DNA from: JAJDTT01 sp022827025 | Lineage (GTDB): Bacteria; Acidobacteriota; UBA6911; RPQK01; JAJDTT01 | DNA length: 64,000 nt | Assembly (NCBI GenBank): GCA_965203535.1 | Contig: OZ241897.1 | Coordinates: 5,766,001 to 5,830,000 of the forward strand | Direction: 5' to 3' | In this document: one piece after another, positions 1 through 8,650 of the stretch | How positions within the stretch are numbered: the stretch's first letter is position 1 | Layout of the letters: the number at the start of each line of letters is the position of its first letter | The notes under the pieces: generated by a model | Database searches by the model: none | Told to the model about the DNA's origin: nothing | Seen by the model: only the letters and a program-made list of their open reading frames with translations | Made by a program: the position numbers and the translations under genes

Positions 1-120
1 GGGAGAGGTGATGGAGTTGTCCAGGCCGGCCCCGCTGGAGGCGAGCGCCAGGTTCAGCGCCGGGTCCATGGACTCGTAGAACTGTCGAACGGTCACCGAG
101 GGGATGGAATGATTCTGCAT
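1..120 (-). CDS. hprK: HPr kinase/phosphorylase, N-terminal fragment
   Basis: The first 40 residues of a minus-strand gene that runs off the left edge, starting at ATG 118-120. The translation reads SVTVRQFYESMDPALNL and then GLDNSITSP, which is the usual opening of the HprK N-terminal domain (a short helix followed by the conserved ITSP turn). HprK phosphorylates a serine of HPr and links sugar or nitrogen PTS signalling to regulation. It lies 46 bases downstream of rpoN in the same direction, matching the rpoN-hprK linkage of many Gram-negative genomes. The kinase domain with its P-loop is outside the window, so the call rests on a short stretch and on context. Confidence 0.75.
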   Translation of the reverse strand, partial: MQNHSIPSVTVRQFYESMDPALNLALASSGAGLDNSITSP

Positions 121-166
121 GGTTCACGCCTCGCATGCGGCCCTCAGGGCGGGAAATGAACGAGGA

Positions 167-1612
167 CTACAACAGGTTCGCCTTTTTTCTGGCGAGCGAC
201 CCGGGGATTCTCATCTGATCCCGGTACTTGGCGACGGTGCGGCGGGTGATACGGATCCCATCCCGGTTCAACAGGTTGGTGAGTTTCTGATCGGACAGGG
301 GCTTCTTGGGGTCCTCGCGCCGGATCAGGTTTTTGAGCCGGTCCTTCACCTGCATGGTGGAGACGTTCTCTCCATTGGCGTGCCCCACCCCCACGGAGAA
401 GAATCGGCGCAACTGCATCACTCCCTGCGGGGTGTGGGCATACTTGTTGGCGACGACGCGGCTGATGGTGGACGGATGAACGCCCAGTTCATCGGCCACA
501 TCCTTGATCAACAACGGCTTCAACTTCCGGATGCCCGATTCCATGAAATCGTGCTGGTGCCGGATGATGACGCGACAGACTCGAAAGATGGTCTCTTCCC
601 GCTGGTCCACCCCTCGCAGCAACTCGATGGCCGACCGAAATCGCTCGCGGATGAAGCTCTTGGTCTCCTTGGAGACGCCGTTCTTGCGAAGCAGCTTCCG
701 GTAGGCGCGGTTGATTCTCAGCTTGGGCAGGCCATCGTCATTGAGGCTGACCTGGTACTCGCCTTCGACCTTTCGAATGTGCACGTCCGGCCGGACGTAA
801 ACCGGTTGGGAAGAGGCGTATTTCTGTCCCGGCCGCGGTGAAAAGCCTCGAATCAACTCGAGAGCGCGGGACAGGTCCTCCGGATCGCATGCCAGGCGAT
901 TCAGAATGCTGGAGTATTTCCTGCTTTCGATCAACGGCAGGCAGTCCCGAACCAGTGCGCCGACCAGAGAGTCCTCCAGACCCGCGGCTCTCGCCTGCAG
1001 CAAGAGGCATTCGCGCAGGTCCCGGCAGGCGACGCCCACCGGATCGAGGGACTGAACCACCGCCAGAGCGGCGTCGACACTCTCGGAAGGCACCTGCAAC
1101 TGCTGGCGGATCTCCTCCGGGGTGAGGGTCAGGTAGCCGTCCTCGTCCAGATTTCCCACGATGAAATAGGCGATCTCCCGCAGATCCGAATCGATCCCGC
1201 TCAGGTTCAACTGCCAATTCAGGTAATCCCACAAGGAGTTGGCGGATGAGAGAAAATGCTCGAAGGTAGCCTTCTGTTCCACCGGTTCGAATTCCTGGCG
1301 CTCGTAACTCGATCCCAGGTAGTCTCCGAAGAAGTATTCGAAGTCCAGGTCGTCCAGATGGCTACCTTCCTCCAGCGGATCCGCGTCCTGCTCCGATTCC
1401 CGGGACGACTCCGAAACTTCCGGTCCGGTTTCGAAATGATCCGAAACCTCGTCCAGCAAGGGGTTCTCTTCCAATTCCTGTTGGAGGATCTCCGAGAGTT
1501 CCAACTGGTTGACGGAGAGGAGCTCGATCTTCTGGAGGAGCGAGGGGGTGATGGCCAGCCGTTGCGACAGGCCGAGCACCAGCGAGGGTTTCAATTGAGC
1601 GCGTCGACTCAT
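167..1612 (-). CDS. rpoN: RNA polymerase sigma-54 factor
   Basis: 481 aa, a normal length for sigma-54. Residues about 7-55 form the glutamine/leucine-rich activator-interacting region (QRLAITPSLLQKIELL, then the ENPLLDE motif). An acidic linker follows, then the core-binding domain (about 115-300), a helix-turn-helix around 365-395 (VADELGVHPSTISRVV) and the RpoN box TRRTVAKYR at about 456-464, one residue from the ARRTVAKYR consensus. The product directs RNA polymerase to -24/-12 promoters and needs an AAA+ enhancer-binding protein to open them. It sits between lptB (upstream, 200-base gap) and hprK (downstream). No hpf or ptsN gene intervenes, although these often do in proteobacteria. Confidence 0.97.
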   Translation of the reverse strand: MSRRAQLKPSLVLGLSQRLAITPSLLQKIELLSVNQLELSEILQQELEENPLLDEVSDHFETGPEVSESSRESEQDADPLEEGSHLDDLDFEYFFGDYLGSSYERQEFEPVEQKATFEHFLSSANSLWDYLNWQLNLSGIDSDLREIAYFIVGNLDEDGYLTLTPEEIRQQLQVPSESVDAALAVVQSLDPVGVACRDLRECLLLQARAAGLEDSLVGALVRDCLPLIESRKYSSILNRLACDPEDLSRALELIRGFSPRPGQKYASSQPVYVRPDVHIRKVEGEYQVSLNDDGLPKLRINRAYRKLLRKNGVSKETKSFIRERFRSAIELLRGVDQREETIFRVCRVIIRHQHDFMESGIRKLKPLLIKDVADELGVHPSTISRVVANKYAHTPQGVMQLRRFFSVGVGHANGENVSTMQVKDRLKNLIRREDPKKPLSDQKLTNLLNRDGIRITRRTVAKYRDQMRIPGSLARKKANLL

Positions 1613-1812
1613 GGCACTCCGGAGTTGCTCCGGTTCAGGGTCCCTTCCGAAGCAAAAGTCGGCACGTCACTTGGCCGGGCCGGCATCCCGGTGGAGTTCG
1701 CTGGCCCCCGTTTCCCTCCGAACGGGCATGCTTCCCGGCGCCATCTTTTCCGGATGAATCCCGGCAGCGCGGCGGGAAGCTTCAGGCCAGTCCAACCGGG
1801 GCCCACTGGGCC

Positions 1813-2559
1813 TCAGTATAGCTGGAAGTGGTCTCCCAGGTAAACTTTGCGGACGTCCGGATCGGCGGAGAGCAGGTCCGGGGTGCCGGATCGAAAGATC
1901 CTTCCTTCGGTGATGATGTAGGCCCGATCGGTGATCCGAAGAGTTTCGCGAACGTTGTGATCGGTGATCAGCACGCCTATTTTTCGCGCCTGGAGCCGGG
2001 TGACCATGCGTTGGATATCCAAGACGGCGATGGGATCGATTCCGGCAAACGGCTCGTCCAACAGGATGAAGTCGGGCCGGATGACCAGCGCGCGTGCGAT
2101 CTCCAGGCGCCGTCTCTCGCCGCCTGAGAGGGTGTAGGCGGGACGGTCCCTCAGGGCTGCGATCCCGAATTCCTCCAACAGCTCGCTGACCAACTGGTCC
2201 GATTCCCCGTGGGGGAGATCCAGGGTCTCGGCGATGGCGTACAGGTTGTCCTCCACCGAAAGCCGGCGAAACACGGAAGGTTCCTGGGAGAGATAGCTGA
2301 TCCCTCTTCGCGCCCGAACGTACATGGGCAGGGGAGTGATGTCCTCGCCGTCCAGAAAGACCTCGCCCCGGTCCGGGTCCAGCAGACCCACGATCATGTA
2401 GAAGGTCGTGGTCTTTCCGGCGCCGTTGGGACCCAGCAGGCCCACCACCTCGCCCGATGAGATGGTGAGGCTCACGTCGCCGACCACCTGCCTGCTCCGA
2501 TACGATTTACAGAGGCTCCGCGCCTCGAGAACCTTCCCCAGAACGCCCTCCTCGGTCAT
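1813..2559 (-). CDS. lptB: LPS export ABC transporter ATP-binding protein
   Basis: 248 aa ABC ATPase. Walker A GPNGAGKTT lies at 43-51, the Q-loop glutamine near 92, the signature LSGGERRR at 144-151, Walker B with D168/E169 (ILLDEPFAGID) and the switch histidine in ITDHN near 200. The wording after Walker B (FAGIDPIAVLDIQ) and the sequence YLSQEPSVFRRLSV are typical of LptB and not of other ABC ATPases. It powers extraction of lipopolysaccharide from the inner membrane with LptF/LptG. Placed directly between the LptC/LptA-like gene and rpoN, the conserved lpt-rpoN arrangement. The ATG start has no strong ribosome-binding site; the first 7 residues could be spurious. Confidence 0.95.
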   Translation of the reverse strand: MTEEGVLGKVLEARSLCKSYRSRQVVGDVSLTISSGEVVGLLGPNGAGKTTTFYMIVGLLDPDRGEVFLDGEDITPLPMYVRARRGISYLSQEPSVFRRLSVEDNLYAIAETLDLPHGESDQLVSELLEEFGIAALRDRPAYTLSGGERRRLEIARALVIRPDFILLDEPFAGIDPIAVLDIQRMVTRLQARKIGVLITDHNVRETLRITDRAYIITEGRIFRSGTPDLLSADPDVRKVYLGDHFQLY

Positions 2560-2729
2560 TTGAAACGGAAAACAAGACGGGTTTGGACCGTGTCCGGCGC
2601 GGCCCGCGATCCCTCATGTTTCGCAAACGGCCGCGGACGATGGAATCAGACGCCGGATCCGGACGACAGCCGGTTCCGGCCCCGGCCACACCCGTTGAGC
2701 GCGGGTCACGGCACCGGTAGCGAGGCCGG

Positions 2730-5063
2730 CTAATCGATCACGATCTTGTCGGTTTCCACGAACAGCGTCACCCTCCGTCCGGACGCGCTACCGCGGAGCG
2801 GCTCCACCACTTGGGCGAGCTCCCCGGTCAGCTCCACGCGGCCCTCCCGGGGATGATACACCGCCTGCTCTCCCCTGGCCCATCGATCCCCTTGCCGGAT
2901 CTCGACCTCGCCTCCCGCGGCAATGCTCCGAATGGTGCTCGAAGGGGAATCCTCCAGCAGGAGGTCCAAATGGGAGGATTTCACCTGGAAGTCGCCGGAC
3001 TGCATCCGCACGCCGCCGCGGTACTCCGCCCTTCCCGAACTCCTCTGGTAGACGAGCTCGGGCGCCCGGATCCGGCACTTGCGGTCCGACACTCCCCCCG
3101 GCTCCCAAAAGGTGCTGTCCACGTTCTGAACCTCCAGCCGTTCACCGGCGGAGTCCAGGCGAATCATCGTTCCCGCGATCAGGTGGGATTCCCGGACGAT
3201 CCGCGGATTGCCGGCATAGGAAAGCGATTTGACACCGGAATCCAACACCAGGCGATCCGCCTGGACCAGGACCGGTTCTTTCCCGGGACGACTGAAGAGG
3301 GTCCGGACTCTCCCGGCCGCCGACAGTTCTCCCCGGTCCGGATCCATCCGGAACCCGTCCGCCCGGGTCCGCGACTCCACCGCACCCGCGCCATCCTTCG
3401 TGTCTTCGGAGTAGTACAGGTGGGCGCCTTCCGGGTCCGAAAAGGAAAACAGGTTCGGTCCGGCGTCATACTCCGCGTTGTTCGCCGTCAGCCTGACGCG
3501 CCCGGAAGGGCCCTCTTCCCGGTAGACCCCCTGGCCCTGTCCCCGGGCTTCCTGGAGTTGCCCGCCGGAAAATTCAAGATCGAGCCGCCCGCTTTCCCCG
3601 TCCCGCTTCCTGGTTTCCGAGTTCATGGCCCAACGGACGTCTCCCACCGCCGCAACGCTCAGCACGCCCCCTTCCTTGAAGACAGCCTCCATGCGTTCCG
3701 ACTCCACTGTCCGTTCCCCTTTGGAAACTTGCTGCCGCAGAACCGGGCCTTGCGTGGCCACGAGCCTCTTCAGTGCCCCACCCCCGTAGAACGCGTCCAT
3801 TCGTCCTGCCCGAAGCTGAGCCGAAGCCCCGTCTCCGGTTCGAGACCAGGCCACGGTGTTCCCGGTAACGGTCGCGCGATCCAGGACTCCGTCGGCGCCA
3901 AGATCCAGAACCAACAGGTCTCCCTGAATGGACTCGCGAGAACCCTCGAGCTCTCGAAGCCGCCCGACCAGTGTCGTGTTTCCCTGCATCTCCAACCATT
4001 TGAGACGCTGATGCTCAAGACTCAGGTGAGCTTTCAACAGGTCGGCGCGCCCTTCTTCCAGACCCAGAGTCCGGGAACGGACAACGACACGCCGGTGCGC
4101 CAGAAGCCATGTCTCATTCGCACCTGGCGCCCCGGCCAACCCATCGATGCGATCCGCTTCCAGGTAGGTCTCGGGGTCTTCGTACACAGCGCGTTGTTCA
4201 GGAGAATCAGGAGTGGCTTTGCCCGAGTAGACGTAGAAGCGCTCGATCCTCCCCTCATCGGCAGCCGCAAACAGATGGATGGACTCCCCGGTGAAGGCCC
4301 GGTCCGAATCCAGCACCAGCCGAACGCCACGCGAGGTGAACATCCGCTCCACGGCCCGGTCTTCGGTCAGAAAGACACGGACGTACCCGGCGGTCAACTC
4401 TCCCTGGGGACCTTGAATGCGGGCCCCGTCCAACAGATCGACCCTTCGATCCTCCAGATCGTACAAAGCCCTCGACGCCTTGACCTGGAGGCGATCGTCG
4501 CCTTGCGTGATGTTCAGCTCGAACTCTTCATCCACCCGAAGGCGGTTCCGCCGGATCTCGTAGTTGAGAGACCGGCCGTGACCGGAAAGCTTCTCCATTC
4601 CAAAGCGGAATCCTTCCTCGATGGCCACCACATTGCGGGCCAGGTCGGCCTTCAGACGATCCGCTTCGATGGTGGTTCCATCCGAAAGCTCGATGCGCAC
4701 CTTTCCGGTGAACTCGATCCGGTCATCGACCACCCGGTAGATTGCTTCGTCTCCCGAGATCTCCTCGGCGGTGCTTCCGTCCGGCCCGAAGTGAGTCAGT
4801 TTCACGCCGAAAAGACGATGGATTTTCTTGACCGTCTCGGTGCTGGTCCCGGCCTCCACCTTGTAGTCCGTTCGCCCTTCCTCGTGGTGGGTATGCTCGA
4901 ATCCGGTGGTCTGCTGCCGCACCTCGGGCGAGAGGAGGCGTTCCCGCACCAGGGGCGGCCTGGCGTCCCGCCGGGTCAGAAAGCTCCAGACCACGGCTCC
5001 CATGGCCGTCACCAGGACCACGATCAGAACCAGCCGGATGAGCTTGAGGGAACGGGGACGCAT
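2730..5063 (-). CDS. very large LptC/LptA-like LPS transport bridge protein
   Basis: 777 aa with one N-terminal membrane anchor (about residues 8-29, IRLVLIVVLVTAMGAVVW) and a long periplasmic part. After about residue 70 the protein is a succession of OstA/LptA-like strands: phrases such as DEAIYRV, GTTIEADRLKADLARN, ASRALYDLEDRRVDL, ADRLVLDSG and SGRRVTLFVETDKI recur. The N-terminal part fits LptC (anchor plus LPS-binding jellyroll). E. coli LptC and LptA are each under 200 aa, so this is roughly the length of both plus two or three extra modules. It is followed by lptB, supporting a role in LPS export across the periplasm. The repeat count was not determined; the functional assignment is by motif and context. 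Confidence 0.8.
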   Translation of the reverse strand: MRPRSLKLIRLVLIVVLVTAMGAVVWSFLTRRDARPPLVRERLLSPEVRQQTTGFEHTHHEEGRTDYKVEAGTSTETVKKIHRLFGVKLTHFGPDGSTAEEISGDEAIYRVVDDRIEFTGKVRIELSDGTTIEADRLKADLARNVVAIEEGFRFGMEKLSGHGRSLNYEIRRNRLRVDEEFELNITQGDDRLQVKASRALYDLEDRRVDLLDGARIQGPQGELTAGYVRVFLTEDRAVERMFTSRGVRLVLDSDRAFTGESIHLFAAADEGRIERFYVYSGKATPDSPEQRAVYEDPETYLEADRIDGLAGAPGANETWLLAHRRVVVRSRTLGLEEGRADLLKAHLSLEHQRLKWLEMQGNTTLVGRLRELEGSRESIQGDLLVLDLGADGVLDRATVTGNTVAWSRTGDGASAQLRAGRMDAFYGGGALKRLVATQGPVLRQQVSKGERTVESERMEAVFKEGGVLSVAAVGDVRWAMNSETRKRDGESGRLDLEFSGGQLQEARGQGQGVYREEGPSGRVRLTANNAEYDAGPNLFSFSDPEGAHLYYSEDTKDGAGAVESRTRADGFRMDPDRGELSAAGRVRTLFSRPGKEPVLVQADRLVLDSGVKSLSYAGNPRIVRESHLIAGTMIRLDSAGERLEVQNVDSTFWEPGGVSDRKCRIRAPELVYQRSSGRAEYRGGVRMQSGDFQVKSSHLDLLLEDSPSSTIRSIAAGGEVEIRQGDRWARGEQAVYHPREGRVELTGELAQVVEPLRGSASGRRVTLFVETDKIVID

Positions 5064-5220
5064 AGAGAGTCCGGTTTGAAGCAGTCCTTTCGGCCCGTCG
5101 ATAAGCGCCGGCGGGCTGCCCGGCTCCGGCCGCGATTCGAGGCCGTCCCCGAGGGGTCATCGAATCGCCCCGCTCAACGAGACGAAAGGCCTGCCGGCCC
5201 ACCTCCCAATTGGACGATTA

Positions 5221-5380
5221 GGAGCCTGCGCGGCAGAAATTAATCTACTGCGAAAGCGTAGAATCGGTCCATATTTCCCCGATTTCTCGGCGAATAGAAC
5301 AACTATGCACCTCCAAATCGGGAAAATCTGGCCTCGATTCTCCACTTTCTCGCTACGATCATTTCTACCGCGCAGACTCC
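5221..5380. repeat. palindromic intergenic element, copy A
   Basis: A 160-base element between the LptC/A gene and recJ. Its two ends are imperfect inverted repeats of each other over about 55 bases: the left end begins GGAGCCTGCGCGGCAGAAAT and the complement of the right end begins GGAGTCTGCGCGGTAGAAAT. The dinucleotide TA flanks it on both sides (5219-5220 and 5381-5382), as a 2-base target duplication would. The complement of this copy matches copy B (7207-7380) along its whole length. No coding potential; it could fold into a long hairpin. It behaves like a miniature inverted-repeat transposable element. Confidence 0.85.
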
Positions 5381-5430
5381 TAGCCGAAAAGGATCGTTCA
5401 CGGGCCCGTGACGACGTGTGCCGGAGGCTG

Positions 5431-7155
5431 TCAGGAATCGGTCGAGATCGGGTGCGTGCGCAGATCCCGGACCGTCATGAGCAGACTCTCCACGCCCCGG
5501 TATTCGTTCCGGTTCAAGGTGTACGCCACATCGATCTTCGATCCTGCCGGTATGGTATCAGCGGCATTCCCGTTCTTCCACCAGATGGCGTCGACGCCGG
5601 CTCCGTTGGCTCCGATACGGATCTTCAGATGCCTGTTCTTCAATACCCAGGGACCGCCGGTCACATCCAACCCGCGGCTGGCGAAGACGGGAACCGGATT
5701 CCCTACTCCGAATGGCGCCAGACGCTGAATCTCCCGGTACAGCGACAGCGAAAGGTGGCCCGGCCTCAAATACGAGTCCAGTGGGACCAGGGGTGTCAGT
5801 TCCTCTGCTGACAGCACAGACCGGGCGTGGGAATCGAGGCGATCCGAGAGGGTCCGGAGGCGGTCTTCCAGGGAATCGCTTCCCTCCATGGCGCACCCCA
5901 CCGCCTGAGCATGCCCGCCAAATCGATCCAGCAGGTCGCCACACGCCTCCAATGCCTCCAGCAGGTGGAAGCCGGGTATGCTTCTCCCCGAACCCTGGCA
6001 GTCGGATTCCCCGACCGAGAACACCAGCGTGGGGCGAAAGAAACGCCGGGCCACCCTCGAGGCGATGATCCCGATCACCCCCCGGTGCCAGTCTCTCCCA
6101 GCCAGGACGATGAAGGTCTTCCGGAACAGCTCCGGGCGGCTCTCCTCCCACTCGCGGACCTCCGCCAGGATGGCCTCTTCCTCCCGCCGGCGTTCCCGGT
6201 TCCTCGCATTCATGTCCCGGACGATCGCCTGGGCCCGCGACCTGTCCTGGGTATCGAAGAGATCCAGGACCTCCGGTCCGCCCCCCATTCGGGTCACCGC
6301 ATTGATGCGGGGAGCGATCCTGAAGGCCACGTCGTCCAGCTCCACCTGTCCGGAGACTCCGGCGCCGTCGAGCAGGGCCCGCAGGCCCACGTTGTGCGGT
6401 CGGGCCAGACCCTCCAACCCCAGCTTGACCAGGACCCGGTTCTCCCCGGTCAGGGGGACCATGTCGGCCGCGGTTCCCAGGGCCACGACTTTCAGGAAAT
6501 GGGGAAGCACCCGCGTGCGCCGGGCTTCTTCGAAGAGTCCCTGCACCAGCTTGAACACGACGCCTGCCGCCGACAGGTTCCGGTCCGGGTAGTGGCAGTC
6601 CTCACGGTGCGGATTGAGGATGGCTCGCGCCGGAGGAAGTTCCGCGGAAGGCAGGTGATGATCGCAGATCAGAACGTCGAGGCCCAACTCACGCGCCCGG
6701 CCGCAAGCCTCGAAGGCGCGAATTCCGCAGTCCGAGGTCACCAGCAAACCCACCCCGTCCCGGTGGCACCGTTCCACGAACCTGGTTTGAATTCCATATC
6801 CGTCCTTGAGCCGCCGGGGGATATGGATGTCGACCCGGCCCCCCAGCATCTCCAGAGCGCGTTTCAGGATCAGGCTCGAGGTGATGCCGTCCACGTCGTA
6901 GTCGCCGTGGACCATGATCCGCTGCTTCTCCTCCAGGGCCTTCAGGACGAGCGGGACCGCCCGGTCCATGTCCTTCATCAGAAGGGGGTCGTGGAGATTC
7001 TCAAAGCGGGGATGGAGAAAAAGGTGGGCCTCCTCCGGGTCCTGGATGCCGCGGTTGACCAGCAGACGAGCCGTCAGCGACGAAACGTCCAGCTCGGAGG
7101 CCAGCGTCCGAACCGCCTCCGCCTCCGGCTCCCGCAACGTCCACCTGCGTTTCAT
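5431..7155 (-). CDS. recJ: single-stranded-DNA-specific exonuclease RecJ
   Basis: 574 aa, the usual RecJ length. DHH-superfamily motifs are in order: HGDYDVDG at 83-90, TSDCG at 140-144, CDHHLPS at 164-170, then the DHHA1 part with SGRSIPGFHLLEAL and GGHAQAVG (about 385-420) and a C-terminal OB-type domain. RecJ degrades single-stranded DNA 5' to 3' in recombination and mismatch repair using two metal ions held by these Asp/His residues. The start at ATG 7155 gives the standard N-terminus (WTLREPEAEAV). The gene is flanked by two inverted copies of the same palindromic element. It points toward the lpt genes but is separated from them by 367 bases and copy A. Confidence 0.95.
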   Translation of the reverse strand: MKRRWTLREPEAEAVRTLASELDVSSLTARLLVNRGIQDPEEAHLFLHPRFENLHDPLLMKDMDRAVPLVLKALEEKQRIMVHGDYDVDGITSSLILKRALEMLGGRVDIHIPRRLKDGYGIQTRFVERCHRDGVGLLVTSDCGIRAFEACGRARELGLDVLICDHHLPSAELPPARAILNPHREDCHYPDRNLSAAGVVFKLVQGLFEEARRTRVLPHFLKVVALGTAADMVPLTGENRVLVKLGLEGLARPHNVGLRALLDGAGVSGQVELDDVAFRIAPRINAVTRMGGGPEVLDLFDTQDRSRAQAIVRDMNARNRERRREEEAILAEVREWEESRPELFRKTFIVLAGRDWHRGVIGIIASRVARRFFRPTLVFSVGESDCQGSGRSIPGFHLLEALEACGDLLDRFGGHAQAVGCAMEGSDSLEDRLRTLSDRLDSHARSVLSAEELTPLVPLDSYLRPGHLSLSLYREIQRLAPFGVGNPVPVFASRGLDVTGGPWVLKNRHLKIRIGANGAGVDAIWWKNGNAADTIPAGSKIDVAYTLNRNEYRGVESLLMTVRDLRTHPISTDS

Positions 7156-7206
7156 GGCCGGATCTTAACAGCGTCTGCTGACGCCCACCGGACTGCGTTG
7201 TTCCTC

Positions 7207-7380
7207 GGAGTCTGCGCGGTAGAAATGATCGTATCGAGAAAGTGGAGAATCGAGGCCAGATTTTCACGATTTTGAGCTGCATAGTGGTTCTATTCGCCGA
7301 GAAATCGCACCAAGAGAAATCGCACAAATATGGACCGATTCTACGCTTTCGCAATAGATTATTTCTGCCGCGCAGGCTCC
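7207..7380. repeat. palindromic intergenic element, copy B
   Basis: A 174-base copy of the element at 5221-5380, in the opposite orientation. It begins GGAGTCTGCGCGGTAGAAAT and ends with CTGCCGCGCAGGCTCC. It carries a short insertion relative to copy A near its middle (AAATCGCACCAAGAGAAATCGC region, which is a small tandem duplication). A TC dinucleotide flanks each side (7205-7206 and 7381-7382). It separates recJ from the divergent SGNH hydrolase gene and so covers most of the region where promoters for both would be expected. Confidence 0.85.
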
Positions 7381-7473
7381 TCGGTCACAGAGTCCCGGTA
7401 TGCTTCCTCAGAGTGCCTTGACCGGCGGGCGCAGCCACGGTTTCGGTGCTGCGTGGGAATTCCACCACGTACG

Positions 7474-8643
7474 GTGAGGCAGGAACACGAATTGCGGAGT
7501 CGACTCCTTCTCCTGGCATTGATCTTCTTCGGCCTGCTGGCCGTCCTGATTCTCCTCGCGACCGAATTCTGGCTTCGATATTCCTTTCTCGGGGAATCCG
7601 CGGAACCTCGCGATCACGCCGAGGAATCCTGGTACCTGCCGGTTCGTATCAAGGGAGACTACGAGGGCGTCTTCTGGGACATCCCCTTCATCACCAACGC
7701 CTACGGTTTCCGGGACGAGCCGCCGTTGGACCCCGTTCCCCCGGAGGGCGAATTCCGAATCCTCTCGCTGGGAGACTCCATCGGGTTCGGCCTCGGAGTC
7801 GCGTCGCAGGACCGCTATGGCCAAGTTCTGCAGCGCGAACTCAATCATTCGCCGGGAGCCTTCCGCTTCCGTGTCGTCAACGCTTCGGGGCAAGGCTACA
7901 GCCCCTCCAGTTACGCGGCCTACATCTACCAGGAGGGTCTGCAGTTGAACCCCGATCTGGTGCTGGTCCAGATCGAACTCTGCAACGACGTCACCGACGA
8001 GGCGCTGCTCGGCTGGCCGTCCGGGGTCCAGGCGAGCCTGCCGGAATCGGTCCGGGGGGGCCGATACGTGGTGGGTTGGGACGGCCAGCTTCTGGGGACC
8101 TGGTCCCGAGGACCCTATTTCTTTGAAAAGACCTATACTTACACGGTCCTACTTCGTAAAATACTTGAATCATTGTACCGGGTCAGTTCCACCGAGCCGT
8201 TCCGCAGTACCCGGGGGCTGACCTACTACGCCATGGGTTACGAGAAGTTTCTCCTGGACCGGGACCGGATCGACGCCGGTTGGACAAGGCTCTTCGGGGC
8301 GTTGGAAGGTATCCGGGATCTGCTTGAGCGGGAGCGGATTCCGTTTCTGCTCCTGTTGATTCCCTCCCGCTTCGTGTTCCGGAAAGAGGCTCCGGAGCAT
8401 GCGCTCTTTGCCCGCAAGCTGATGGATCGTGCCATCGAGCAATGCCGATCCCGGCGGATCCCGTATCTCGATCCATCCCGCGATCTGCGGCAGGCCGGCG
8501 GTCCGGAACTCTATTTCGACTTCGCTCATCTCACCGGCGAGGGAAACCGGGTCACGGGACGGGTTCTGGCCCGGGAGCTCCGGCGGCGATACCTCGGCGC
8601 CGGGGGAACGACCCCCGCCGGCGGTCCGCAATCCATCGACTGA
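7474..8643 (+). CDS. membrane-anchored SGNH/GDSL-type hydrolase
   Basis: 389 aa from GTG 7474. The open frame extends upstream to 7330, but that part lies inside palindromic element B and is arginine/cysteine-rich, so the later start is preferred. A signal anchor follows (LLLLALIFFGLLAVLILL, about 11-29). Block I of the SGNH family is LSLGDSIGFG with the nucleophile Ser at about 102, and the late catalytic block DFAHLTGEGN supplies Asp ~349 and His ~352. Members hydrolyse esters of lipids or acylated sugars; the substrate cannot be inferred. The extracytoplasmic position fits envelope polysaccharide or lipid modification. It converges with the gene at 8651, leaving only 7 bases between stops. 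Confidence 0.8.
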   Translation: MRQEHELRSRLLLLALIFFGLLAVLILLATEFWLRYSFLGESAEPRDHAEESWYLPVRIKGDYEGVFWDIPFITNAYGFRDEPPLDPVPPEGEFRILSLGDSIGFGLGVASQDRYGQVLQRELNHSPGAFRFRVVNASGQGYSPSSYAAYIYQEGLQLNPDLVLVQIELCNDVTDEALLGWPSGVQASLPESVRGGRYVVGWDGQLLGTWSRGPYFFEKTYTYTVLLRKILESLYRVSSTEPFRSTRGLTYYAMGYEKFLLDRDRIDAGWTRLFGALEGIRDLLERERIPFLLLLIPSRFVFRKEAPEHALFARKLMDRAIEQCRSRRIPYLDPSRDLRQAGGPELYFDFAHLTGEGNRVTGRVLARELRRRYLGAGGTTPAGGPQSID

Positions 8644-8650
8644 ATGCAGT

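Noticed and set aside
1614..1630. Sigma-54 promoter (TGGCAC ... TTGCT)
   Set aside because: The gap between the two blocks is seven bases, two more than the consensus allows, and the site overlaps the rpoN start codon in the wrong direction.
2811..5243. Long plus-strand frame (about 810 codons) opposite the LptC/A-like gene
   Set aside because: Shadow frame produced by high GC and biased third positions of the real minus-strand gene; no domains and no start context. The same applies to the long minus-strand frames at 39353-41626 and 37325-39256, and to the plus-strand frame at 10467-12152.
7330..7473. N-terminal extension of the SGNH hydrolase
   Set aside because: It lies mainly in palindromic element B and precedes the natural signal anchor.
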